From Rodentibacter mrazii (GTDB lineage: Bacteria > Pseudomonadota > Gammaproteobacteria > Enterobacterales > Pasteurellaceae), in assembly GCF_001998825.1 (NCBI RefSeq), contig NZ_MLHG01000016.1, positions 1 through 48,185 on the forward strand: a DNA stretch of 48,185 nt. The letters are read 5' to 3'. The notes beneath the pieces were generated by a model. It had not been told where the DNA came from, did not search any database, and worked only from the letters and a program-made list of their open reading frames with translations. A program made the translations under genes and the position numbers. The number at the start of each line of letters is the position of its first letter. Position 1 is the first letter of the stretch. Below are positions 41,977-48,185 of this stretch, piece by piece.

Positions 41977-42047
41977 CAACGGTGGAGTCGAAACCCCGTT
42001 GATTTTTTAGTAACTCGCTATTTCACTGCGTTAATGTGATTTTTTTG
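41977..42047 (+). ncRNA. C4-type antisense RNA, module B
   Basis: CAACGG (41978-41983) and CCGTTG (41996-42001) form a hairpin whose loop has GTCGAAACC, followed by T6 (terminator 1). A second hairpin TCAC/GTGA with T7 follows (42023-42046). Loop TCGAAA (41988-41993) is complementary to TTTCGA (42177-42182). More diverged than A and C; the central GCGG/CCGC hairpin is missing. Confidence 0.65.
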
Positions 42048-42123
42048 TATCTAAAATTTGTGATTACTCTTTCTTTTTACCGCAAAATTTAATGGTACAA
42101 AAACAAGATACATTTCAATCTAT

Positions 42124-42193
42124 GGTTAGGTGGGTGTGGGAATAACCAATACCACACGCCGTCTAGTTACTACGGTTTTCGAACCACCTAACC
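42124..42193 (+). ncRNA. Structured leader (C4 target) of module B
   Basis: GGTTAGGTGG (42124-42133) pairs perfectly with CCACCTAACC (42184-42193). Inside are GTGTGG/CCACAC and CCGT/ACGG hairpins. TTTCGA at 42177-42182 complements the module B C4 loop. Between the C4 RNA and this stem (42048-42123) no ORF is left. Confidence 0.75.
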
Positions 42194-42221
42194 ACCATTC
42201 CATTCGAAAGGAAACGTAACT

Positions 42222-42887
42222 ATGTCAAATCTAACTATTCTCAACACTTCAATCCGTACCCTTGATAATCTTTATTCTTTAAACGATCTTCATCGTATTA
42301 GTGGATCTGAAAAAAACTACCAACCTAATTTTTTTATTCGTAACCAACAAACCAAAGAACTCATTGCTGAAATTGAGCGATCTGCAAATTCTATGATCGC
42401 TATAAAAACAGTTCGTGGTGGTCGTAATCCAGCATTACAAGGTACTTGGGCTTGCAAAGAACTCGTTATCGCCTACGCTGCATGGGTAAGCCCTGCTTTT
42501 CACCTTGTCGTCCTCAGAGCGTTCCTCAACCAAATTGAGCCACCGAAACAACTCGCTTTGCCTAATCCTGAACACAAATTCCCATTTGAACACTCAGAGT
42601 ATGAACTCCAATGTATGGCGTGGGATTGGTTCGCCTTATTTAAATGCGTTGAGTTCACGAGTTATATTTTGCCGGCACTGGAAAACATTCAATCCAAGTT
42701 CGCCGCACAAGCCAGTAGCATTGTTAGCGAATATGGTTCAATGCTCCGCCGTCATCAACCCATCATTCAAAAACTCACTGCCGAATTTAAAACCGGAATG
42801 TGGCAACATGAAAACTGGAATCGGGTCTTGCCCACTATTCAGGATAATGATGTGCTTCGCCCAAAACGGCAACTCGGCAAATTCTAA
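42222..42887 (+). CDS. KilA-N domain antirepressor-like protein (module B)
   Basis: 221 residues. KilA-N domain ~1-110: NLYSLNDLHRISGSEKNYQP, GTWACKELVIAYAAWVSPAF, HLVVLRAFLNQ. The C-terminal half is different from its relative at 21167 (WHENW-type Trp-rich, ends RPKRQLGKF). AAAGGAAACG precedes the ATG. Controlled, by inference, by the C4 RNA upstream. It is encoded against the early operon, between ninB and hicAB. Confidence 0.9.
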   Translation: MSNLTILNTSIRTLDNLYSLNDLHRISGSEKNYQPNFFIRNQQTKELIAEIERSANSMIAIKTVRGGRNPALQGTWACKELVIAYAAWVSPAFHLVVLRAFLNQIEPPKQLALPNPEHKFPFEHSEYELQCMAWDWFALFKCVEFTSYILPALENIQSKFAAQASSIVSEYGSMLRRHQPIIQKLTAEFKTGMWQHENWNRVLPTIQDNDVLRPKRQLGKF

Positions 42888-42902
42888 AACCCCCTCGAAA
42901 TC

Positions 42903-42922
42903 AACCGCACTTCGGTGCGGTT
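42903..42922. terminator. Terminator between KilA-N and ninB genes
   Basis: AACCGCAC-TTCG-GTGCGGTT: perfect 8-bp stem with a UUCG tetraloop made from two uptake signals, then T4. It ends the convergent transcripts. Confidence 0.85.
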
Positions 42923-43348
42923 TTATCTTCCCCAAAATCCCCATCTGTCGTTAAACTTCACACCGTTTTGCACGCCCCAAGCGGTGACATATTCAATCAA
43001 ACTTGCGAGCCGTTTCACGCCCATCTGTGCCGTAGATTCACGCAGATTTATCACCTCGCCCTCAAGCCCGATTGCCATTTCTGCTTTTCCACCTGTCGCA
43101 ATTCGATGCGCCGACACCATAATCATCTTCCAAGTATCAATATCCCGTTTTTTCCCTTGAAACTCGCATTGTTTGCTAATATCACCCAACATCGCATGTA
43201 ACTTGGCATTTTGTGCCTGTGTACGTGTCATTGGCTGCACCTTCACCACTAACGGCTTTTTCTCGTCTGTTGGTAAATCCCTGATAAACTCAATGCAATT
43301 TGACCGCACTTGCTCATTACGCAAGAAAAATGGTTGTTTATCGGTCAT
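42923..43348 (-). CDS. ninB: NinB recombination protein
   Basis: 141 residues: FIRDLPTDEKKPLVVKVQPM, TRTQAQNAKLHAMLGDISKQ, and the C-terminal RESTAQMGVKRLASLIEYVT followed by GWGV-type aromatic sequence (FNDRWGFWGR). Lambda NinB (Orf) mediates loading of recombinase on SSB-coated DNA. The start overlaps dnaB by 4 bases. A truncated copy of the N-terminus is at 2690-2863. Confidence 0.9.
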   Translation of the reverse strand: MTDKQPFFLRNEQVRSNCIEFIRDLPTDEKKPLVVKVQPMTRTQAQNAKLHAMLGDISKQCEFQGKKRDIDTWKMIMVSAHRIATGGKAEMAIGLEGEVINLRESTAQMGVKRLASLIEYVTAWGVQNGVKFNDRWGFWGR

Positions 43349-44715
43349 TGCATTGCTCCTTTACCATAGGATTTTGATGCGTAGGGTTTCGGCTGTTGTG
43401 GTTTTTCATTGATGAATTGATAGGCTTGCGCTTGGTCGCAATCCACAAAATGCCCTTTCTCGAATCGCATATAAGCCGTACCAAGTTCACCAAAGCGATT
43501 TTTAGTGATGATGGCTTCGGAATAAGGATTGTCCGTATCCGCCTTGTATGCGCCCTCACGGTAAAGCATGATGATTTGGCTTGCGTCCTGTTCAATTGCA
43601 CCGGAATCACGCAAATCTGAATTGGTCGGTCGTTTTACAGCACGGCTATCCACATCACGGTTAAGCTGACAAAGCAAAATCAGCGGAATATTGAAATTTT
43701 TAGCAAACGTTTTAAGCTTGCTCATTGAATTAGCGATAGCCTGTGTCAGGTTCATTCCGCGTTCTTGCTTGTGATTCATTAAACCCAAATAATCAATCAC
43801 TATCGCAGAGGGAGTGCCTTTCTCGTTGATATGATTTTCCGCAATCACACAAATTTCATCAGCAGATAAACCACCGCGATCGACAAAATAAACTTCTTGC
43901 TTGCGCACTTCGGTGATAGCTTGTGTTAAACGGTTATAATCAAGCTCATTAAGTTCTTGTGGGTTGCGTAATTTCTTCACACCAACTTGACCTGTTGCAC
44001 TTAACAAGCGATCGACCAGTTGGAAATTGCCCATTTCAAGGCTAAAAAACAACACCGAACCTTTGTGTTTTGCAATATTGCGGGTAAGGGTTAGGCTAAA
44101 CTCGGTTTTACCTGTGCCGGGGCGACCGGCTACCACAACGATGTCAGTGGAATTAATTCCGCCAAGTACGTTATCCACCCCCTCAATGCCGGTAAAAAGT
44201 AACCGCTCTTTGAAATCGCTTTTTGAACGTTTTTCAAGCACGTCCACGTAAGAATCCATCAACTCACCCAAGGCAACCGGTTTAATTTCGGTTTTGCTCA
44301 CCAAGAGTTTTTGAATTTGATTGAGTGCGCATTGAGTAATCTCGTTCACTTTTTCTTCACGGGCATTGGCTAATTCGCTTGCCATTTTGAGCATGGTCTG
44401 TTGTGCCGAGCGGTTAATCCAAGCAGCGTGAACTTTTTTCGCATACCCCGAGAGATTTCCGCTGTAAACGATTCGATTTGCCATTTCCACCAAGTTTGCA
44501 AAGTTTTCGCCGTAGTCTTGTGAAAGCATTAAAATATCAATCAAATCATCTTTGCGGGCTTGTTTGCGAATGTTGCCGTAAAGTGCGCCAAGCTGAACGG
44601 TCTCAAACATTTCCGGTTCAAGCCAACTCATCACTTCTCGGGCTTGTGGTGATAGTCCGCCACTCAGTAATGCCCCAACAAGGCTATATTCCAAATCGTA
44701 ATTGATATTTTGCAT
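43345..44715 (-). CDS. dnaB: Replicative DNA helicase (DnaB family)
   Basis: 456 residues. N-terminal domain EYSLVGALLSGG..., linker, and RecA-like domain: Walker A GRPGTGKT (~196-203), Walker B-like AIVIDYLGLM, and CQLNRDVDSRAVKRPTNSDL-RDSGAIEQDA near the end. Unwinds DNA at the phage fork. Functions in place of lambda P plus host DnaB. 1-base overlap with the initiator gene. Confidence 0.95.
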   Translation of the reverse strand: MQNINYDLEYSLVGALLSGGLSPQAREVMSWLEPEMFETVQLGALYGNIRKQARKDDLIDILMLSQDYGENFANLVEMANRIVYSGNLSGYAKKVHAAWINRSAQQTMLKMASELANAREEKVNEITQCALNQIQKLLVSKTEIKPVALGELMDSYVDVLEKRSKSDFKERLLFTGIEGVDNVLGGINSTDIVVVAGRPGTGKTEFSLTLTRNIAKHKGSVLFFSLEMGNFQLVDRLLSATGQVGVKKLRNPQELNELDYNRLTQAITEVRKQEVYFVDRGGLSADEICVIAENHINEKGTPSAIVIDYLGLMNHKQERGMNLTQAIANSMSKLKTFAKNFNIPLILLCQLNRDVDSRAVKRPTNSDLRDSGAIEQDASQIIMLYREGAYKADTDNPYSEAIITKNRFGELGTAYMRFEKGHFVDCDQAQAYQFINEKPQQPKPYASKSYGKGAMQ

Positions 44716-45584
44716 TACAGGTTCCCTTCCAAAACTTTGTCTAACGTGCTTTCACGAAGTAAATATTCAAAATCGGCTTTCCAGCCACGGTCATTTTCAC
44801 CAAAGTAAAACGGCGGGGCTTGCTTCAGGAAATCGGCAAAATATTCCCCAATTGCCGATGCACTCCCATCACCAAATCGTTTTTTAAACACCGTGGATAA
44901 TTTTTTCACAGCTCGTTTGCGTTTATCGCTGAGCGCATTAGGGTTAGCCACAAACGATAAATGCGTTTGGGATTCCTCAACCGCTTGGTTGTAGGCTTTC
45001 GCTATACCGGCATAATCAACCGAATCGGATTTTGTTTTTTCTTCAGGCGTAGTAAATTCGTTTTGCGAATCCATTTCATCCACAGGGTCGGCGTTAGCCG
45101 ATTCCCCGCAAGGGGATAAAGGGGTTTTATTTGTATGTAATCTAGTGTATGTATTCTCTTGATCAATAACGAAATGACAATTTGACTGTTCCCGAAATGA
45201 CGTTTTGTCATTTGGGGAAATGACACTTTGCTCATTGGCGAAATGACAATTTGACTGTTCCCGAAATGACTCAACCAAATCATCAAATACATCAAAATCA
45301 ATTCGGAAATACAGGCGGTGTTCTAATCGTTTATTGGTCTCAACGACCACCCCAAGTGAACGTAATTTCTCACGGGCAGAACGCAATTCACGCTCGGTTA
45401 ATCCTGTTTCGTCCATCAGTTCATCAAGGGTTTTATACACACCTAACGGATTATCGGTTTTATCACTCCAATAATATAATTGCGAAAATAAAATCGTCGC
45501 TGTAGCCCCGCCAAGCACTTTTGTCAGCCCTTTGTAATAAGCTATGGGCTGACCGATTAAACGTAATGATTCAGAGGCTTTCAT
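44715..45584 (-). CDS. Lambda-O-like replication initiation protein
   Basis: 289 residues from ATG 45584 (AAGGAG 7 bases before it). The N-terminal winged helix (IGQPIAYYKGLTKVLGGATA, TLDELMDETGLTERELRSAR) should bind the iterons; the C-terminal ~90 residues (SDKRKRAVKKLSTVFKKRF) are like helicase-loading domains. Residues ~110-145 hold a duplicated segment (SFREQSNCHF twice, 23 residues apart) encoded by the iterons at 45171-45270. It directs dnaB, next in the operon. Confidence 0.85.
   Translation of the reverse strand: MKASESLRLIGQPIAYYKGLTKVLGGATATILFSQLYYWSDKTDNPLGVYKTLDELMDETGLTERELRSAREKLRSLGVVVETNKRLEHRLYFRIDFDVFDDLVESFREQSNCHFANEQSVISPNDKTSFREQSNCHFVIDQENTYTRLHTNKTPLSPCGESANADPVDEMDSQNEFTTPEEKTKSDSVDYAGIAKAYNQAVEESQTHLSFVANPNALSDKRKRAVKKLSTVFKKRFGDGSASAIGEYFADFLKQAPPFYFGENDRGWKADFEYLLRESTLDKVLEGNL
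45171..45270. repeat. Replication origin: five iterons of 23-bp period inside the initiator gene
   Basis: GAAATGAC occurs at 45171, 45194, 45217, 45240 and 45263, exactly 23 bases apart. The outer pair share longer flanks. The stretch 45120-45170 beside them is AT-rich and could melt. Lambda, too, has its origin inside O. The period is direct evidence; origin function is inference. Confidence 0.85.
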
Positions 45585-45687
45585 CAAAAATCTCCTTGTC
45601 TAACATCGCTAATCTCACTGATAAAACCCTTTGCCAATAAAGAGCTAAAAGCACATCAATTCGTACCGGTTGATTAAAACGTTCCAT
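45571..45687 (-). CDS. Small phage protein
   Basis: 38 residues: MERFNQPVRIDVLLALYWQR then VLSVRLAMLDKEIFDESL. GGAGG lies 6 bases before ATG 45687. It overlaps the helix-turn-helix gene upstream by 14 bases and the initiator gene downstream by 14 bases. Function unknown, but the strong ribosome site and packing suggest it is real. Confidence 0.6.
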   Translation of the reverse strand: MERFNQPVRIDVLLALYWQRVLSVRLAMLDKEIFDESL

Positions 45688-45922
45688 TGCGTGCCTCCAT
45701 AAAATACTGACTGAATCGCTTACCGCTTTTAGGGTCTTTAATGATTCTTGAGTAAATGTGATAGCCGTTATTGCGCAAATCCAAAATCCGTGCGGACAAA
45801 CGCATACAACCAAATAGCTTTAACGCCTCAAGTGAAGTGATTTTTCCGCCGTTTTGCATAAATGCTAAAATTTGTGCATTTTGGGATTGACTTGATTTCT
45901 CATTTAAATTAGTATTTTTCAC
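45674..45922 (-). CDS. Helix-turn-helix protein (HTH_39-like)
   Basis: 82 residues: SQNAQILAFMQNGGKITSLE, ALKLFGCMRLSARILDLRNN, GYHIYSRIIKDPKSGKRFSQ. This is a common small winged-helix protein of phage early operons. Possibly acts in replication or regulation. It follows a GTGG/CCAC hairpin (45943-45960). Confidence 0.8.
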   Translation of the reverse strand: MKNTNLNEKSSQSQNAQILAFMQNGGKITSLEALKLFGCMRLSARILDLRNNGYHIYSRIIKDPKSGKRFSQYFMEARNGTF

Positions 45923-45938
45923 GTCTGTATATTCCTAA

Positions 45939-46180
45939 TTAGCCACGGTTGCCGCCGTGGTTTTTTATTGGGTTTAAATTAGCTTTGTTTCGACGGTTTT
46001 TATTGCCAATAAACCGTTTAGCCTTATCCAACAAATACGTCATTACGTCCGGTTTAAACGTGCTACGGCATCGATATTCTTGTAAGCACATCTCGGTTGC
46101 CTGATTGACTGAAACCATATCAGCCCCCCCTGAATCAGTTGGTTGCGAATATGTTTGATGATGAAATCTTCTGCATTCAT
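45939..46180 (-). CDS. Small early phage protein split by a G7 tract
   Basis: Two frames meet at seven G (minus strand, about 46124-46130). The first (46180-46043, 45 aa) begins MNAEDFIIKHIRNQLIQGG; the second (46118-45939, 59 aa) begins MVSVNQATEMCLQEYRCRST. Read with one extra G, they join to an ~80-residue product with a layout common among small phage proteins (NQLI...A...A....EYR). Explanations: a real frameshift mutation, ribosomal or polymerase slippage, or a second start with its own site (GGGGGG 6 bases before ATG 46118). Confidence 0.55.
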
Positions 46181-46199
46181 GTTGTTTATCCTTTGGTTT

Positions 46200-46664
46200 T
46201 TATTGCCCCAAAACCTGTTTTAAACACACCAACTGAGAAAGAAGGTGTTCAACAGATTCCATTAATTTATCCCGCTCTTTTGCAGAAATTTCATAGCCCA
46301 AATCAGAATCCTCTGAAACCGCTTCCGCAGTATCGCCACAGAGTTTTCCAACCGTTGCGGAAAGTTTCGCTACATCACGCAATAAATCCGTTGAATTGCT
46401 ACCGCACTTTGGCTTTGGCATAAGTGTGCAATCCACGCTTTGTGCAATCATTTCCACTATATTTACTGACTCAGTTAGAGAAATAAGATGAATAGCGTCA
46501 ATAAACCCTAATTTATTGCGTGGGTAATCAGGATTAAGCTCTTGTGCTAATTGAGATTCAGCTTTGCCCAATGTCGGTGCAAAATTAGAAATATTGCGAG
46601 AACTAGCCAGCTGAACGTGTAGAGCCTGTTGAACATAAGCGAATGGCGATTTATTTTCTTTCAT
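46200..46664 (-). CDS. Phage regulatory protein CII-like (CP76 family)
   Basis: 154 residues: SPFAYVQQALHVQLASSRNI-SNFAPTLGKAESQLAQELNP, then DYPRNKLGFIDAIHLISLTE and a helical C-terminus (EISAKERDKLMESVEHLLSQ). This matches the phage regulatory CII family (CP76-like), which steers early gene expression and lysogeny. First gene after cro. Confidence 0.85.
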   Translation of the reverse strand: MKENKSPFAYVQQALHVQLASSRNISNFAPTLGKAESQLAQELNPDYPRNKLGFIDAIHLISLTESVNIVEMIAQSVDCTLMPKPKCGSNSTDLLRDVAKLSATVGKLCGDTAEAVSEDSDLGYEISAKERDKLMESVEHLLSQLVCLKQVLGQ

Positions 46665-46713
46665 AAAAAAATCCTGTCTTTTTATGGTTATTTTTTTAAT
46701 CTAATCGGGTAAA

Positions 46714-46914
46714 TTAATCTTCAGTTAAGGATTGAAGAATTTCATCAGTTGAAACTTTTCCACCGGTAGCATCAGAAATTGCCTTAATATGCTTACCGTT
46801 GATTCCTTGACCTTTTAGCCAGTTGCCAACGGTAGCGTTACTTACACCGCAGGCTTTGGCTAAAATGTCTCGGCTACCACATTCTTCAATTACTTTTTCA
46901 ATAGCTTTATTCAT
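46714..46914 (-). CDS. Cro-like (YdaS-type) repressor
   Basis: 66 residues from ATG 46914 (AAGGAA before it). Helix-turn-helix: SRDILAKACGVSNATVGNWL-KGQGINGKHIKAISDATGGK, then VSTDEILQSLTED. Divergent from the CI gene, so it would act at the shared operators. First gene of the leftward early operon. Confidence 0.88.
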   Translation of the reverse strand: MNKAIEKVIEECGSRDILAKACGVSNATVGNWLKGQGINGKHIKAISDATGGKVSTDEILQSLTED

Positions 46915-46955
46915 AAACTTTTCCTTAATCAATATAAAGCAAATATTAAATTATT

Positions 46956-47010
46956 CTTTAATTAAAATAAAGTTTTATTTTATTGCATTTGCTAAAGAAA
47001 ACTTTAGGAT
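46956..47010. promoter_or_regulatory. CI/Cro operator region and repressor promoter
   Basis: Two inverted repeats: CTTTA-N7-TAAAG (46956-46972) and CTAAAG-AAAA-CTTTAG (46992-47007, perfect). The second overlaps a candidate CI promoter, TTGCAT (46983-46988), 16-bp spacer, TAGGAT (47005-47010). An isolated TAAAG half-site is at 46935-46939. Autoregulation is inferred. Confidence 0.55.
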
Positions 47011-47038
47011 CAACAAAAAACTTAAAAAGAGGTATGCG

Positions 47039-47731
47039 ATGAGTACGCTCGGTGAACGAATTGATTGGGCAATGCGCCAAAAACTGAAAACAAGAAAGCA
47101 GCTTGCAGAAGAGCTTGATGTTTCAGTGATGGCAATAGGTGATCTTATTAATGATAAAACTAAGAAACCTCGTAACTTGTTGGAAATTTCCATGGTTTTA
47201 GGTGTAAATCCAGTATGGTTACAAAGTGGGATTGGAGAACCATTCGAGGGCTCAACAGATATTTCTGCTTATACAGCAACAGAAGATGACGAAGATAACA
47301 TAACACTTGATGTATTAGATATTGAAGCCAGTGCAGGTCATGGCGCAGTGAATGGTGATATGGTTCAAGTGGTAAAACAATTAAAATTTGTACCTGACCA
47401 GTTTTACAAATATTACCCCGGTATTACCCCGGCAAACATTCGAATCATTAATGTGAAAGGGGACTCTATGTTTCCAACTTTCAATAATGGCGATCTCCTC
47501 TTTGTGGATATATCTATTCAATATTTTGATGGTGATGGTATTTATATTTTTACCTTTGATGACACACTTTTCGTTAAACGTGTGCAAAAAATAGGGCGAG
47601 ATTACTGCATTATTTCTGATAATGATGATGTGTATAAGCCTTGGTATATTAAACCAGAAGAAGCCTCTGAAATGTTCATTCACGGCAAAGTGAGAGTCCA
47701 CCAAAGCCAGAAGTTGAATTTTGTGGGGTGA
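47039..47731 (+). CDS. CI-type repressor (LexA-like, S24 peptidase)
   Basis: 230 residues from ATG 47039 (AGAGG before it); a long extension upstream would cover the operators. N-terminal helix-turn-helix (TRKQLAEELDVSVMAIGDLI), cleavage site A99-G100 (ASAGHG), catalytic S143 (KGDSMFPTF) and K180 (LFVKRV). RecA-stimulated self-cleavage would induce the prophage on DNA damage; antirepressors may also act on it. Confidence 0.95.
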   Translation: MSTLGERIDWAMRQKLKTRKQLAEELDVSVMAIGDLINDKTKKPRNLLEISMVLGVNPVWLQSGIGEPFEGSTDISAYTATEDDEDNITLDVLDIEASAGHGAVNGDMVQVVKQLKFVPDQFYKYYPGITPANIRIINVKGDSMFPTFNNGDLLFVDISIQYFDGDGIYIFTFDDTLFVKRVQKIGRDYCIISDNDDVYKPWYIKPEEASEMFIHGKVRVHQSQKLNFVG

Positions 47732-47834
47732 TTGTAGGAGCATTGATTTACCTCAAACATATCAGAGTGTTAAGGAATAAAAAACTATCAATATTGTTTA
47801 ATATTTAATTACAAACTAACCATAAGGATAAAAT

Positions 47835-48185
47835 ATGGTAACAAACCAGAAGAAACACAACTTCAATATTAGATTCTATTCTGCTTGTTCAGAGAATGGT
47901 TATAATTTTAGAACACTAGTAAATTATTTTAAGGATGACTCAATGCCTGTCGTAATGATAGGTAATTATGCGAGAAGAATACACATTTTCTCTGATAATT
48001 CTAGTTTTGATAATTCAATATCTGGTTATTTCTCTACATTTAGAGAAGATATTTTACACAAGGGAAATAAAACTACAGGAAAAGAAGAACTTTTGAATCT
48101 TGAAGATGACGAATCTATTATAGAACGTAATTATTTCACATTATTTTATGGACAAGAAAAAGAATTTTTGCTTTATCATAATTCA
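47835..48185 (+). CDS. Unknown gene beside CI, cut by the window end
   Basis: At least 117 residues: MVTNQKKHNFNIRFYSACSE, NGYNFRTLVNYFKDDSMPVV, later GYFSTFREDILHKGNKTTGK. AAGGAT lies before the ATG. No family recognised; the end is missing. AT-rich and in the same direction as cI, so likely expressed in the lysogen, where phages often keep superinfection-immunity genes. That role is a guess. Confidence 0.6.
   Translation, partial: MVTNQKKHNFNIRFYSACSENGYNFRTLVNYFKDDSMPVVMIGNYARRIHIFSDNSSFDNSISGYFSTFREDILHKGNKTTGKEELLNLEDDESIIERNYFTLFYGQEKEFLLYHNS

Noticed and set aside
42048-42123. A leader peptide gene in module B
   Set aside because: The frame corresponding to the Icd-like ORF of module A stops after about 15 codons and has no start with a ribosome site.
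45171-45270. Repeats as a CRISPR array
   Set aside because: The repeat is 8 bp with 15-bp spacing, inside a coding gene; this is the iteron pattern of an origin.
46823-47038. A longer CI repressor of 302 residues starting at 46823
   Set aside because: The extension would cover the Cro start and the operators and is hydrophobic and AT-driven; ATG 47039 has a ribosome site and starts a normal helix-turn-helix.

Overview
This window looks like the chromosome of a Pasteurellaceae bacterium of the Haemophilus/Aggregatibacter/Pasteurella group. The DNA is AT-rich and carries many copies of the 9-base uptake signal AAGTGCGGT (or its complement), several paired as terminator hairpins. The only clear housekeeping gene is metE at the left edge, with tandem MetJ boxes. 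Next comes a scrap zone (about 2480-4200): a truncated NinB copy, a helix-turn-helix fragment, a frameshifted membrane-protein gene and three terminator hairpins.

From about 4200 to the right edge lies a temperate phage genome of podovirus type (short non-contractile tail). I find no tape measure, sheath or baseplate genes; terminase, portal, scaffold, HK97-fold capsid, adaptors, a nozzle-like protein, fibres and internal virion proteins are present. Reading leftward from the right: LexA-like CI repressor (+) facing a Cro-like gene; CII-like regulator; a lambda-O-like initiator with five iterons at an exact 23-bp period inside it; DnaB helicase; NinB; an antirepressor region on the opposite strand; hicAB; NinG; a Q-like antiterminator; higBA; tRNA-Arg(CCU); HNH nuclease; TerS/TerL; portal; fibre genes; scaffold; capsid; adaptors; holin and M15 endopeptidase; a second antirepressor region; nozzle-like protein; relBE-like pair; lipoprotein; GH24 lysozyme; ejection proteins including a 2307-residue polyvalent protein; and accessory genes at the left end (three unknown genes; a wHTH/GHKL-ATPase/STAS-like protein). 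No integrase is visible; it probably lies beyond the right edge.

Most striking are three copies of one regulatory module: a sigma70 promoter with identical spacing, a short C4-type antisense RNA, a long structured leader and a KilA-N antirepressor gene. The loop of each C4 RNA is complementary to its own downstream leader, and both the loop match and a 9-10 bp leader stem covary between copies. One copy keeps an Icd/Ash-like leader ORF but only a 19-codon stump of the KilA-N gene; the other two keep KilA-N and have lost the leader ORF.

The long leftward late region is broken up by more than a dozen terminator-like hairpins, which fits Q-dependent antitermination. It also carries several very small membrane-protein genes and many small Cys-rich proteins.
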